From Hymenobacter mucosus (lineage in GTDB: Bacteria; Bacteroidota; Bacteroidia; Cytophagales; Hymenobacteraceae), in the NCBI RefSeq assembly GCF_900188255.1, contig NZ_FZNS01000005.1, positions 310,001 to 374,000 on the forward strand: a stretch of DNA of 64,000 nt, read 5' to 3'. Both the position numbers and the translations under genes were made by a program. The notes under the pieces were generated by a model. The model was not told the origin of the DNA and searched no databases. It saw only the letters and a list, made by a program, of their open reading frames with translations. Shown here piece by piece: positions 34,524-44,633 of this stretch (the first letter of the stretch is position 1; the number at the start of each line of letters is the position of its first letter).

Positions 34524-36092
34524 TTAGTCTGTTACGTCCCAGAATATCTTGGTAGTAAACTGGCTGACGTTGCCGGGCAGGTTGCTGGCGTTCGTGCTGA
34601 CCTCCGTTTGCGGGTAGAGTAGCCGAACGGGCAGTTTATCGGCGCGGGGCGAGCTGGACTGCAACGATGCCGGGAACTTGGGGAAGGCCGTTCGGCGGTA
34701 GTCGTTCCAGGCTTCAATGGCTGTCACGGAGTTCATAGCCAAGTACTTCTGGTAGATGATCTTCTCCAGCTTAGAAGCTCCCGTAGCTTCCCAGCTTACC
34801 AAGGGATTCGCAGTGTTGTCGGCCAAGTACTTCGTATAGTCCGGCACGGCGTTGGCCGACACGTTGTTAGCGGTAGTCGATTGGCTAGGAGCGGGCGTGT
34901 AGTAGTACACAAAGGAAGCCCGAATGCCGTTATTGAAGTCGGTTTTGGCGGCGGCGTCGCCCCCAGTTAGGTAGCCTCTCGATTTGGCTTCTGACTGTAA
35001 AAAGTAGCTCTCGGCGGCCAGCATCAGTGGCACGGGCGCATCGTAGCCTTTCAGGATGCCACCGTAGTCTTTCCAGCGGGATATTTGCGTGCTGCCGGGT
35101 AGGGGGTTCGGGTCGCCCAGTACCACCCCTTTGTAGGTGCCCTTGAAATCGCCATCCGTAGCCAGGTAGTATAGCTGGGCCACCCGAGGGTCTTTATTGT
35201 TCACGTACTGGTCAATAATGTACTGCGTACCCGCCTGCCAGTTGCGCGACGAAGCACCCGTGCCAGCAGCCGTAGCGCGGTACTGGTTCCAGAAGGGGTT
35301 CTGCTTGCCAGTAGTTTGAGCATACCCAGGCTGCACTTGTACGTCGGTCGTTACAAACCCATCGGGCGCCGCTTGCAGCTTGGTCATCTCGGCCCGCACA
35401 TAGCCGTCGAGCGAGGTTACAAAAGACTGGCGCAGCAGAATGCGCAGCTTCAGGGTGTTGGCAAATTTCACCCAGTTGGTCATATTGCCCCCAAACACCA
35501 CGTCCTCGCTACCCACGCCTTGAGTTGTAGAGGGGGCACCTTTGATAGATGCCACGGCTTGCTCTAGCTGTAGGCTTAGGTCTTTGTAAATATCTTCGGC
35601 CTTGTCGTACTGGGGCGAGATAATAGGGGTAGCCGCATCGGCCTGAAACGCCTGCGAATAGGGAACATCCCCGTACTGATCTACCAATAGCTGAAAGTTA
35701 AAGGCTTTCATAATCCGCGCAATGGCGGCATGGTAGAGCAAGCCTTGGGCAGAAGCTGCCTTGTCAATGTTGTCGTAGTCCTTTAGGTTATCATAGGTGC
35801 TGCCCCAAAAACCCTGCTGGTAGGTACTGCTGTAGGTATAGGTGCGCTCCTCGTTGTAGCCGTTCACCGTACCGGTTTTGCCCCAGTAGCCGGCCGTCCA
35901 GCTGCCGTAGGTATTCAGGGTAAGGCCATAAGTGTCGCCGGTCACTTTAAGCGCCTGCGCCAACACGGCCGATGGTACTACTTGGTCGGGCGTAACGCTG
36001 TTGGGGTTGTCATTGACGTCGAGAAAAGATTCACAGCCCGTTGTGAGAGAAACGAGGGCCAGGGCAACCAAAAGCTTTGCTATAGAATTCAT
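34524..36092 (-). CDS. SusD/RagB-like nutrient-binding outer-membrane lipoprotein
   Basis: A surface lipoprotein that covers a SusC channel and captures its ligand. The signal peptide ends in a lipobox (LVSLTTGC, Cys near residue 20). The mature part opens ESFLDVNDNPN, the usual start of the SusD-like_2 group. TPR-like helices follow (YDKAEDIYKDLSLQLEQAVAS). The 522 residues are normal. It follows susC by 12 bases on the same strand, so the pair is one operon. No glycoside hydrolase is in the operon; the divergent neighbour is a peptidase. Confidence 0.92.
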   Translation of the reverse strand: MNSIAKLLVALALVSLTTGCESFLDVNDNPNSVTPDQVVPSAVLAQALKVTGDTYGLTLNTYGSWTAGYWGKTGTVNGYNEERTYTYSSTYQQGFWGSTYDNLKDYDNIDKAASAQGLLYHAAIARIMKAFNFQLLVDQYGDVPYSQAFQADAATPIISPQYDKAEDIYKDLSLQLEQAVASIKGAPSTTQGVGSEDVVFGGNMTNWVKFANTLKLRILLRQSFVTSLDGYVRAEMTKLQAAPDGFVTTDVQVQPGYAQTTGKQNPFWNQYRATAAGTGASSRNWQAGTQYIIDQYVNNKDPRVAQLYYLATDGDFKGTYKGVVLGDPNPLPGSTQISRWKDYGGILKGYDAPVPLMLAAESYFLQSEAKSRGYLTGGDAAAKTDFNNGIRASFVYYYTPAPSQSTTANNVSANAVPDYTKYLADNTANPLVSWEATGASKLEKIIYQKYLAMNSVTAIEAWNDYRRTAFPKFPASLQSSSPRADKLPVRLLYPQTEVSTNASNLPGNVSQFTTKIFWDVTD

Positions 36093-36104
36093 AACTGCGT
36101 GGAA

Positions 36105-39100
36105 TTAGAAGGTAGCCGACAGACTAGCGCCATAGAAGCGGGTAGGGGGCGTCTGATCGGTGTTGTTAATACCGATGGCATTACCCGTCTGATTGCTGAA
36201 TTCTGGGTCGGTCCACTGGTTTTCTTTGGGCACCCAGGTGTATAAGTTGCGGCCGTACAGGTTTAAGGATACGCCTTTGATGTAGCGCGTATTAGCCAGT
36301 AGTGCCGCCGGCAGTGCGTAGCTCAACGACACTTCGCGGAGCTTAAAGAAGTCGCCCTTGGTCACGTAGTTGGCCGCAATGTTTCGGTTGTAGGAGCTGT
36401 TGGCCCAGAACTCGGCACCGCCTGGCGTCAGCTTGTCGGTGTTCTCCACGTATGTGGTCCCGTCAGACGACAGCACCGACGAGTTGGGCAGCAGGAAGGG
36501 CAGGCGTCCGTACTCCGCGCTACGTGCCGAAGCACCCGTAAAGTCCATGGTAGAGCCAATACCGTGGTACACATAGTAGCCCGTGCGGTACTCGGCTTGC
36601 GCCGCCAGTGTGACACCCTTGAAAGCTAAGCTGGTATTGAGGCCGTACTTGTGTTTGGGCAGCGTGTTGCCAAAGTTGGTGAGCTGGCTGGCCTGCGAGG
36701 GCACCCAACCGTTGCGCGGATTGCCAGAAGCATCGGGCCCCAGGTTCAGATAAGTCAGGATGATGCGGCCCTGGTCGTCACGCTTGTAGTCAGAGCCCAG
36801 CAGCACGGGGTAGGGCTGGCCCTCAATGGCGTATACCTGCGCGTTGTCTCCCGAAGACAGGGGCAGCTGCTTGGCTTGCTCCGTAATCTTCAGCACCTTG
36901 TTATTGTTGTAGTTGTAGTTAGCCCCCACTTTCCAGGTAAAGCCACCAAGTGTTTCGATGGGCGTCACGTTTAGGTCTACTTCCACCCCGTTGTTTTGCA
37001 CCTTACCCGCGTTCAGCAGGAAAGAGCTGTAGCCGCTGGCGTTGGATATGCTGGCCGCAATGCTTTGGTTGATGGAGCGCTGGTAGTAGTAGGTGGCCGC
37101 CAAGTTGATGCGCTGGCGCAGAAAGCTCAGCTCCGTGCCTACTTCCGTGGAGTGCGTAAACTCCGGCTTCAGATCGGGCGAAACTACTTGGTTGCCCAAC
37201 GTAAGCGAGGCTTGAGAGCCGAATGGGAAGCCGCTACCGGTGTTATATACCGAGGACAAGCTGTAGGCTCCGAAGGTGCTAGCTACCCCCGGCGCCGAAC
37301 TTGGCAAGTTCACTTGGCCCACCTTGGAGTAGCCGCCGCGCAGCTTGCCGTAGTCGAAGAAGGAAAACTCCTTCAGGACCGGAATGGCTTCGGAAAGTAC
37401 CAGCGAGGCATCCACGCTGGGGTAGAAGTAGGAGCGGTTTTCCTTGCTGAGAATGGAAACAGACTCTTGGCGGGCGGAGCCGTGCAGATACACCAAGTCT
37501 CGGTAGCCCAGCGTTAGGTCGCCGAAGAAAGCTACCTGTCGGTACTTGTACCGTGCTTGTCCTCCCGCCAGCTCGCCTACCCGGTTTGCTAGGTTGAACA
37601 CGCTAGGTACGAATAAGGCGTTGGCGCTGGCAGATAGGTAGTTGGCGTTGTTCATCTGTAGGTTCTGGCCCACAATGGCCTTCACCGAAACCGGCCCGAA
37701 GTTCTTCGCGATGTTGAAGAAAAGGTCGGAGTTGAGCCGGTTGAGGGTGCTGCTCTGCTCGGCTACGCCCCCGGCAATATTGTTGCGGGCATTGATGCGC
37801 CGACCCAGCGTGTAGGCGGTAAAGTTGAACTTGTCCTGCCAGCTCTTATTGTCTTCCGTAATGCTCGTCAGACCAATGCGATACTGGGCCGATAGCCACT
37901 CGGTAATCTTATAGCCTAGGTCGATGTTGCCAACCAGGGTGCCGCGGTTGATGTTGCGGCGGTTGTTGTCGAGGGTGTAGTAGGGGTTGGCGTAGTACTC
38001 GTTGTAGTACCCGTTGGGGTTAGCAAATTCGTTGTTCTGCCAGTCCTTGTACTGGGTCAGTGGAATAAGCGAAGACGTGTTCAGCAACTGCTGATATATC
38101 GCGGCCGTGGTCTGATCTACCTTAAAGTTGGAGTAGGATACGTTCAAACCCGCCGACAGCTTGCCCATCTGCTGGGAGGCATTGGCCCGGAACGTGTTCC
38201 GGTCGTACTTGTCCTTCGGCACGATGCCTTTGTTGTGCACGTTCTGGTAGGAAACGTAAATCTTGGTGTCGGCGCTGCCACCTGAGAACGACACGTTGTT
38301 CTGCATCTGGTAGCCCGTGTTAAAGAAGTCTTTGCGCTCCTGGGGCCGGGCTTCATAGGCAATGCGCTGGATGTTGCCCAACTGCGTGAGGTAGCCTAAG
38401 TCGCGCACCGTCCCGTCGAAGCGCGGGCCGTACTGCTGGTTTTCGTAGGGCGTATACTTCTGCACCCATTCATCGGAGCCCGGCCCAAACTCATTTTGCA
38501 TCTTGGGCCAAAAGCTGATTTGCTCCAGCTGCGACGTGTGGGTATAGGTAACCGAAGGCGTGCTGCTACCCTTCTTGGTCGTAATGATTAGGGCGCCATT
38601 GGTGGCCTGCGAACCGTAAAGCGCCGCTGCGTTGGCCCCCTTCAGAATGGTGATGTCGGCAATGTCGTCGGGGTTAAGTGAGGTGAGTACATCCTGAGTA
38701 GTTTGCACCCCGTCAATTACCACCAGAGCTTGGTTTTCCCCCGTTATGGAGCGCGTTCCTCGTAGCGTAACGCGCACACTTGGGTTGATGCCGTTGTTTA
38801 CCGTCTGGATTTGTAGGCCCGAAACTTTGCCAGCTAAGCCATTCGTGACGTTGGTTACGCGAGCTTGGTTGAGTTCCTTGGCACTAATAGTAGAAGTAGC
38901 ATAGCCAATTTCCTGGGCTTGGCGCTGAATACCTAGTGCTCCGGTTACTACTACTTCGCCCAGTTGCTTGGTATCTGTAGCTAAGGCTACATCAATAGTA
39001 GTTGCAGTACCCACGGGCCGTTCTACCGCCGCAAAGCCAATGGAAGAAATGGCAAGAGTAGTTGCCGTTGGAGGCACGCTAATGGAATAGGCCCCATCAG

Positions 39101-39269
39101 CATTGGTGGAGGCCCCAATGGTAGTGCCTTTCACGAGCACCGTAGCCCCTGGAATGGGCTGGCCCGTGCTCTGGTCCGTGACACGCCCGGAAACCTGACG
39201 GCTCTGGGCTACCACCTGCTCTGAGAGCCCAGTAACCACCAGAAGTGTTACGAGTAACTGTTGTTTCAT
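36105..39269 (-). CDS. SusC/RagA-family TonB-linked outer-membrane transporter
   Basis: A TonB-dependent barrel of 1054 residues that imports oligomers across the outer membrane with SusD. The signal peptide (MKQQLLVTLLVVTGLSEQVVA) is followed by a carboxypeptidase-like domain (VSGRVTDQSTGQPIPGATV). Next come a plug domain with the ILKGANAAALYGSQATNGAL motif and the beta-barrel ending in ASLSATF. No N-terminal anti-sigma signalling domain is seen. The operon partner is susD, 12 bases downstream. The preceding 553-base gap separates it from a divergent peptidase gene. Confidence 0.94.
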   Translation of the reverse strand: MKQQLLVTLLVVTGLSEQVVAQSRQVSGRVTDQSTGQPIPGATVLVKGTTIGASTNADGAYSISVPPTATTLAISSIGFAAVERPVGTATTIDVALATDTKQLGEVVVTGALGIQRQAQEIGYATSTISAKELNQARVTNVTNGLAGKVSGLQIQTVNNGINPSVRVTLRGTRSITGENQALVVIDGVQTTQDVLTSLNPDDIADITILKGANAAALYGSQATNGALIITTKKGSSTPSVTYTHTSQLEQISFWPKMQNEFGPGSDEWVQKYTPYENQQYGPRFDGTVRDLGYLTQLGNIQRIAYEARPQERKDFFNTGYQMQNNVSFSGGSADTKIYVSYQNVHNKGIVPKDKYDRNTFRANASQQMGKLSAGLNVSYSNFKVDQTTAAIYQQLLNTSSLIPLTQYKDWQNNEFANPNGYYNEYYANPYYTLDNNRRNINRGTLVGNIDLGYKITEWLSAQYRIGLTSITEDNKSWQDKFNFTAYTLGRRINARNNIAGGVAEQSSTLNRLNSDLFFNIAKNFGPVSVKAIVGQNLQMNNANYLSASANALFVPSVFNLANRVGELAGGQARYKYRQVAFFGDLTLGYRDLVYLHGSARQESVSILSKENRSYFYPSVDASLVLSEAIPVLKEFSFFDYGKLRGGYSKVGQVNLPSSAPGVASTFGAYSLSSVYNTGSGFPFGSQASLTLGNQVVSPDLKPEFTHSTEVGTELSFLRQRINLAATYYYQRSINQSIAASISNASGYSSFLLNAGKVQNNGVEVDLNVTPIETLGGFTWKVGANYNYNNNKVLKITEQAKQLPLSSGDNAQVYAIEGQPYPVLLGSDYKRDDQGRIILTYLNLGPDASGNPRNGWVPSQASQLTNFGNTLPKHKYGLNTSLAFKGVTLAAQAEYRTGYYVYHGIGSTMDFTGASARSAEYGRLPFLLPNSSVLSSDGTTYVENTDKLTPGGAEFWANSSYNRNIAANYVTKGDFFKLREVSLSYALPAALLANTRYIKGVSLNLYGRNLYTWVPKENQWTDPEFSNQTGNAIGINNTDQTPPTRFYGASLSATF

Positions 39270-39822
39270 ATAAGTGAGCTTAGTGAATAGAAGGCCGTTA
39301 CGAAACTGAAAGCCCGGTAAGTATAGTGGTGTAGTATGATTAATAAAAAAGCAAACAATACGTAATTGATAGATAATATTGGCAACATAAATGGATATAA
39401 ATTATAATTAATGCACAATATGTGTACTGCTAATGAAGATATTTCATAAGCAGTAAGTGAGTACTTAGCTCTGCATTACTGCCCATTGCAAGGATGCTTT
39501 TGCATCTCTGAGAGCCTTCGTCTACCTACTAATTGCGGTAGAATTTACTGTAGTTTTAATAGGATTAAAAACTGATTAAAATCTGATGAAATTTTTTATC
39601 ACTTGGCTAATTATTTATACAACCTGTACCTAGGATGCCGCTTTCTTCTGCTTTGTCAGCGCCACAATCGGCGCCTGTACTGTCGTAGACGGCGCCATTT
39701 GGAGGCAAGTAGGGAAGCACATAGCAACTGCTTTTAGGTAATAGGAAGTGCCTGCACGCAACGCCTGGTGTAATTCTGGTTCTTTATAGTCCAACTCATT
39801 CTCTCTACAACCAACTTTCCGC
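39270..39822. other. Intergenic stretch between divergent susC and M28 peptidase genes
   Basis: A 553-base stretch, strongly AT-rich from about 39340 to 39620, which is expected for two divergent promoters. From 39630 to 39822 base composition rises again, and the minus strand stays open with protein-like words such as ALRAGTSYYLKAVA. This may be a decayed gene end. Confidence 0.5.
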
Positions 39823-41397
39823 ATGAACACACTTCGACTCATTGCCCTAGCCAGCAGTTTGGCCGTAGCCGCCCCAACATGGGCCCAACAGGGCACCAAA
39901 GCCGACCCCTCCATGCTGGCTAAAATTAAGGATGAAGGTCTGAATCGTTCGAAGGTGATGGAAACAGCCTTTTACCTGACCGACGTGTGTGGCCCGCGCC
40001 TCGCTAATTCCGACGGGTTGAACCGCGCCAACCAGTGGACCCAAAAGCAACTCACCAGTTGGGGCCTTACCAAGGCAACCATCGAACCTTGGGGTACCTT
40101 CGGCCGCGGCTGGGACATTGAGAAGTCGTACGTAGCCATGACGGCACCTTACTATCATACCCTCATTGGGGCTCCCAAAGCCTGGACGCCCAGCACCAGT
40201 GGGGTCCTGAAAAAGCAGGTAGTAGTAGTAAAGGCCACCACCGAAGCAGAACTGGACAAGTACAAAGGAAAGCTGCGGGACAAGATTGTGCTGCTGGACG
40301 TAACAAACGTTCCTAAACCAAGCTTTGAAGCCGACGCCAAGCGCTACACAGCCGAGGAGCTGCAGAAGATGGCCGAGTACAAACTGGAGGCCCCAGCTGC
40401 CAAACCCAACGATGCGGAAATGGAGCAGCGCATGGCGCAGCGCCGTACCATGATGGCCCTGCGCACGAAGATGTCGGATATGATTTTGAGCGAGGGCGCG
40501 GTGGCTATCCTGAGCACCCGCGGCGGCTCCGATGGTACGTTCTTCACTTCCAACGGGGCCCCCTACGCTGCTGATGCCAAGCCCGTACTGCCCGAGTTGG
40601 AAATGGCCCCGGAAGATCAGTTGCGCCTCATTCGCCTGGCCGACGCTGGTATTCCGGTGGAGCTGGAGCTAGAAACGCGCACCCGTTTTCAAAGCCAAGA
40701 CTTGAAAGGCTACAATGTGGTAGCCGAAATTCCAGGTACTGATAAAAAGCTGAAAAATGAGGTAGTAATGCTAGGTGGCCACCTGGATTCTTGGCACGCC
40801 GCCACAGGTGCCACCGACAACGCCGCTGGCTGCGCCGTAATGATGGAGGCTGTGCGCATCCTGAAGGCTGCTGGCGTGCAGCCGCGCCGCACCATTCGCA
40901 TTGCACTATGGGGCGAGGAGGAGCAGGGTTTGCACGGCTCGCGTAACTATGTAAAGAACCACTTCGCCGACCCCGCCACTATGAAGCTGCTGCCCGACCA
41001 CGAAAAGCTGGCTGCCTACTTCAACCTTGACAATGGTGCTGGCAAAATCCGGGGTATCTACGCCCAAGGCAACGAAGCTGCCGCTCCTATCTTCCAGGAA
41101 TGGCTGAAGCCCTTTGCCGATATGGGGGCTACCACCGTTACGCTACGCAACACCGGCGGCACCGACCACCTGGCCTTCGACGCCGTGGGCTTGCCTGGCT
41201 TCCAGTTTATTCAGGACCCGCTGGACTACGGTACCCGTACTCACCACACCAACATGGATACCTACGAGCGCCTACCTGCCGACGACATGAAGCAGGCCTC
41301 CGTGGTAGTGGCGTCCTTCGTGTACCAGGCCGCCATGCGCTACCAGAAGTTGCCCCGCAAAACGCTGCCTACCGCCAAGCCCGAAGCTCGGATGTAG
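39823..41397 (+). CDS. M28 family zinc aminopeptidase, secreted
   Basis: A metallo-aminopeptidase of 524 residues with signal peptide [24 protein letters not shown]-like domain sits in the middle (about residues 110-280). The two-zinc site is complete: His in GGHLDSWH, Asp in GATDNAAG, the catalytic Glu pair in ALWGEEEQG, Asp in FNLDNGAG and the late His in [11 protein letters not shown]. It would release amino acids from peptides in the periplasm or outside. Its divergent neighbour is a SusCD import pair, which suggests peptide scavenging. Confidence 0.92.
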   Translation: MNTLRLIALASSLAVAAPTWAQQGTKADPSMLAKIKDEGLNRSKVMETAFYLTDVCGPRLANSDGLNRANQWTQKQLTSWGLTKATIEPWGTFGRGWDIEKSYVAMTAPYYHTLIGAPKAWTPSTSGVLKKQVVVVKATTEAELDKYKGKLRDKIVLLDVTNVPKPSFEADAKRYTAEELQKMAEYKLEAPAAKPNDAEMEQRMAQRRTMMALRTKMSDMILSEGAVAILSTRGGSDGTFFTSNGAPYAADAKPVLPELEMAPEDQLRLIRLADAGIPVELELETRTRFQSQDLKGYNVVAEIPGTDKKLKNEVVMLGGHLDSWHAATGATDNAAGCAVMMEAVRILKAAGVQPRRTIRIALWGEEEQGLHGSRNYVKNHFADPATMKLLPDHEKLAAYFNLDNGAGKIRGIYAQGNEAAAPIFQEWLKPFADMGATTVTLRNTGGTDHLAFDAVGLPGFQFIQDPLDYGTRTHHTNMDTYERLPADDMKQASVVVASFVYQAAMRYQKLPRKTLPTAKPEARM

Positions 41398-41420
41398 CAG
41401 TTTATAGTCTGAGATAAAAC

Positions 41421-41460
41421 AAGGGGCCCCACTGATAATTCGGTGGGGCCCTTAGTTTTT
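41421..41460. terminator. Terminator between the M28 peptidase and the convergent lipoprotein gene
   Basis: AAGGGGCCCCAC and GTGGGGCCCTT pair over about 11 bp with one G-T, loop TGATAATTCG. It is followed by AGTTTTT on the plus strand. Confidence 0.75.
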
Positions 41461-41469
41461 ATAGATTAA

Positions 41470-42441
41470 CTAGTGAGTAGTAGCAGGGCGGCGGCCAAAA
41501 GCTACCTCCGCCTGGCGCAGATAGGCCGATGGTGTAAGCCGCGTAACCTGCCTGGAAGTTTTGTTGTACAGGGCCGGTTGCCCGCCGTAGTGCTGCACCA
41601 GCGTGTAAGCCAGCACGACGCCCCATCCTTCCCAGAAACAACGCACTTTGCCACCTGCCAGCACGTCGTTGAATGAGGTGTGGTTTGAGCCGTCAATACA
41701 GATGTCAATTTTTCGTTGCTCAAACATATCGGTGAGGTAGATGCGCTCAGCCGTTAGCTGAGGCACGTTGTAGCCGGCGGTGTACAGTTGGTGAAGCGTT
41801 TGGTAGTAGCGGGTCTGAAGTTCCGATAACTCGGGCAGGTGATCTACCGTCACGTCGGAATACACTCCCCAAGGCCACTCGTGCTTTTGCCAAACCCAGT
41901 GGCTACTGGGCAGAGAACAAGGGTAGCCCCGATCTACGGCCTCCTGCAAATCGGTAAGGGCCGCAAAAATAACGATGCCTGTCTGGTCGTAGGGTGGATG
42001 AATAATCTCGAACGTGTGGGTTGGCTGCTGCTCATGGGCAATGGTTTGGAGCATGGGCATTACCTTATCTAAATCTACGTAGTCACCTTCCGCTGAAGTA
42101 CGAAACTCGTACTGCTGGCCTCGAATGTAGAGCCGGGTAAAGTACTCCTGGGTGCGAGTGTCCAGGCCATCCTCAACACACACGGCTGGAAACTGGCCCA
42201 GGTCGCGCACAAACTGTAGCACCAAGGCCGTCAGGTCTTCTTTCGCATAGATACACTCCGAATCAAAGGAGATTTGTCGAATGCGAAACTGAGCGCCAAG
42301 ATGCTCAGCGTTATCAAGCATGCGCTGCTCAAAGTCTTGAGAGTTGCTGTGGTTGGGCTGCGACGCAAAGTAGCTATTCATGCCATTCGGTTCAGCGCAG
42401 CCAAACACTATACAGGTACCAAGTAATAGGAGCTTTTTCAA
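41470..42441 (-). CDS. Hypothetical lipoprotein, 323 residues
   Basis: An exported protein with a short signal peptide and lipobox (TCIVFGC, Cys at about residue 15). The rest is soluble, with segments such as FRIRQISFDSECIYAKEDL and DICIDGSNHTSFNDVLAGGK. I do not recognise a family. The start codon is TTG at 42441: no ATG precedes it in frame, and only this start gives the KKLLLLG signal. It is transcribed toward the peptidase gene. Confidence 0.7.
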   Translation of the reverse strand: MKKLLLLGTCIVFGCAEPNGMNSYFASQPNHSNSQDFEQRMLDNAEHLGAQFRIRQISFDSECIYAKEDLTALVLQFVRDLGQFPAVCVEDGLDTRTQEYFTRLYIRGQQYEFRTSAEGDYVDLDKVMPMLQTIAHEQQPTHTFEIIHPPYDQTGIVIFAALTDLQEAVDRGYPCSLPSSHWVWQKHEWPWGVYSDVTVDHLPELSELQTRYYQTLHQLYTAGYNVPQLTAERIYLTDMFEQRKIDICIDGSNHTSFNDVLAGGKVRCFWEGWGVVLAYTLVQHYGGQPALYNKTSRQVTRLTPSAYLRQAEVAFGRRPATTH

Positions 42442-42673
42442 AATACGTACACGTGAATAGCCGGTGTCGATAATAGCTGAACCGGGTATTAAAGCGCGGT
42501 AAAACCAAGCGGTAAAACCAGGCCATAAGGAGTATGGCTGCTAGGAGGCAGTAGGAAAGCCGTTACTATGCAGACCGCCACTAACAGCGAGTTGGGGAGA
42601 CCACCTAGCCATAGCAGAGGGGTTGTAAGCACCAAAGCCAACACTAGCGGTTTCATCCGGTAAAAGACGAAAG

Positions 42674-43534
42674 TTAGCCTAGCTGCTTCTTGAACAAGTC
42701 TAACGTTCGTTCCCAGGCTTGCTGAGCTGCCCCGGCGTTGTAGCGGGCAGGGGAGGAGTCGTTGTTGAATGCGTGGTTTACGTTGGGGTATACGTACTGC
42801 TCATACTGGATATTGCTGGCCTTGAGGGCCGCTTCGTAGGCATCCTTACCAGCATTTACGCGCTCATCGAGGCCCGCATAGTGTAGCAGTACGTGGGCCT
42901 TGATGTTGGGAACTTCTTCCGTGGGAGGCTGGGTGCCGTAGTACGTCACAGCCGCATTCAGCTTAGGATCGTGGGTAGCGAGGCTGTTGGCCATGGCTCC
43001 GCCCCAGCAGAAGCCTACGCAGCCGGTTTTGCCGTTTGAGTCGGGGCGCTGGCGCAGGTAATCAAGCGCGGCCAGGTAGTTGCTCAGGTTGTGTTGCTTG
43101 TCGAGCTTCCCAATGAGCGTTCGGCCCTCATCCTCATTCGTTGGCGTACCTCCAAACACCGATAGTGCATCTACGCCCAACGCCACGTAGCCAGCTTTAG
43201 CCACGCGCCGCGTTACATCTTTAATGTGCGGAGTAAGGCCCCGGTTTTCGTGGATAACCACAACTGCGCCGCGCTTTTTCTTGCCTTTGGGATGCACTAG
43301 ATAGCCCTTCATAGTAACGCCAGCCGCCCCAGGCCAGCTTACGTCCTCGGTTACCAGATCATCGGCGTCGGCGGGAATAGTTGCGGCTTGCGCGTAGCCG
43401 GGCTCCAACACAGCCAGCGCGGCTGCGGCCAGGGCCGTGCCGCCCGCTAGCTTCACCAGCCGATCCAGAAATTCTTTGCGGCTGAGTGGTGCGTGGGTAT
43501 ACTCGTCAAACAGATTGATAATGCGCTGATCCAT
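42674..43534 (-). CDS. Dienelactone hydrolase family protein with Tat-like signal
   Basis: A 286-residue alpha/beta hydrolase with a Cys nucleophile. The CVGFCWGG elbow, the acid in YAGLDERV and the His in NVNHAFNND fit dienelactone hydrolases. The start at ATG 43534 gives a leader with SRKEFLDRLVKLAGGTA, close to the twin-arginine motif (RK instead of RR) and followed by an Ala-rich helix and AQA cleavage site. The longer frame upstream to 43645 lacks such sense. Function as a lactone hydrolase is by family only. Confidence 0.88.
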   Translation of the reverse strand: MDQRIINLFDEYTHAPLSRKEFLDRLVKLAGGTALAAAALAVLEPGYAQAATIPADADDLVTEDVSWPGAAGVTMKGYLVHPKGKKKRGAVVVIHENRGLTPHIKDVTRRVAKAGYVALGVDALSVFGGTPTNEDEGRTLIGKLDKQHNLSNYLAALDYLRQRPDSNGKTGCVGFCWGGAMANSLATHDPKLNAAVTYYGTQPPTEEVPNIKAHVLLHYAGLDERVNAGKDAYEAALKASNIQYEQYVYPNVNHAFNNDSSPARYNAGAAQQAWERTLDLFKKQLG

Positions 43535-43727
43535 AGCGGGCGGAAGTGAGCAGTGAGAGAAGAAAGGTAATGAATAAGCCGGTGCTGGTGCCAGGCCCAC
43601 ACCCGTTAGCTGACATTCTGGAGGAGCATTCTGATTGTTAGGCAACTCGATTCCGGCGACACAAAGCCCTTGCTCGGTGGCAGTACAGTTGACAACAGAT
43701 GTAGTACAGGGATAGGCCGACGGGGGC

Positions 43728-44600
43728 TTACTCCACGTAGCGTACTTGCCGGGGCGGAAAAAGTCGGTCTACCAGTCGTACTAAGCGCCAGCGGGTGTTC
43801 TTGAGCTTCTTCACTACGGGTACCGCCTGAAAGTTAAAGTGGGCTACTGCGGCAACATCTTCTGTTACGGAGCGCCCCTTCAAACTCGATTCGAGCAGGA
43901 ACGATGCAATGGCCTCATTCCACTCCTCCTTGTTACTCCAGTAGTGCCCAATGAAGGGGCGAGCCGGTCGTAGCTCAAACCGCTCCTGTAAGGCCAGGGC
44001 TAGGGCAAATTGCTCGATAAGCCGCGGGGTAACCCCAGCCCGGCTTAGGTCGTCGCAGATACGTAGGGCCAGCGCAATGGCCTCGGGCCCGCCCTGGGCT
44101 GGTATGCCCACCACGCCTGCGTTCCACATCTGATGCCGCTCGTGCAGAGTAATACCGCCGAAGGTTTTTCTGCCAATCTGCTGCCACATGCGCTTTTCAG
44201 TTTTGCTGCCCAACGCGGCTAGGGCGCCCTCCGGCTCGTGCATGTAGGCGTAGCCCGCCGCCAGGCCCTTGTGCAGATCGGTAAAGGAGCCGTGCAGAAA
44301 GGTGTCGGAGTCCAGGTAGAGGAGGGGCACCCCAGGATATAGGGCCGCAACGTGCTCCAGCGCTTTGATCTTGATGCGCCAGAAGAAGTCGAACTCGCCG
44401 CGCCACGCTTGCAGCGTAGCCGCACTCACTGGCAGCACCGTTACGTGGTCGGCTAAGTGGCGGTAGAAGTCGGGCGCATCTGTCACAACGGTGATGGTGC
44501 CCAGCCCGGCCGGCCGGTGGCGCAGAAAGGTGAGAATAGAAAAGTGTGCCTGGAAGTGAATACGCACATTCTCTCCAAACACCAGATACAGTAAGTTCAT
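43728..44600 (-). CDS. Glycosyltransferase-like protein (GT-A fold)
   Basis: A 290-residue soluble protein. The segment LLYLDSDTFLHGSF contains a D-x-D-type motif that binds metal and nucleotide sugar in GT-A enzymes, and FDFFWRIKIKALEHV precedes it as in GT8-like proteins. The late HYWSNKEEWNEAI segment may bind the acceptor. No signal peptide is seen; it probably acts at the inner face of the membrane or in the cytosol. No other glycan genes are next to it. Confidence 0.75.
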   Translation of the reverse strand: MNLLYLVFGENVRIHFQAHFSILTFLRHRPAGLGTITVVTDAPDFYRHLADHVTVLPVSAATLQAWRGEFDFFWRIKIKALEHVAALYPGVPLLYLDSDTFLHGSFTDLHKGLAAGYAYMHEPEGALAALGSKTEKRMWQQIGRKTFGGITLHERHQMWNAGVVGIPAQGGPEAIALALRICDDLSRAGVTPRLIEQFALALALQERFELRPARPFIGHYWSNKEEWNEAIASFLLESSLKGRSVTEDVAAVAHFNFQAVPVVKKLKNTRWRLVRLVDRLFPPRQVRYVE

Positions 44601-44633
44601 ACACGAAGCCGCGGCGGGCCAGCTACAATTCGG

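Noticed and set aside
36996..37517. A 173-codon plus-strand frame inside susC
   Set aside because: It lies fully within the susC barrel region and is an artefact of G+C-rich third positions.
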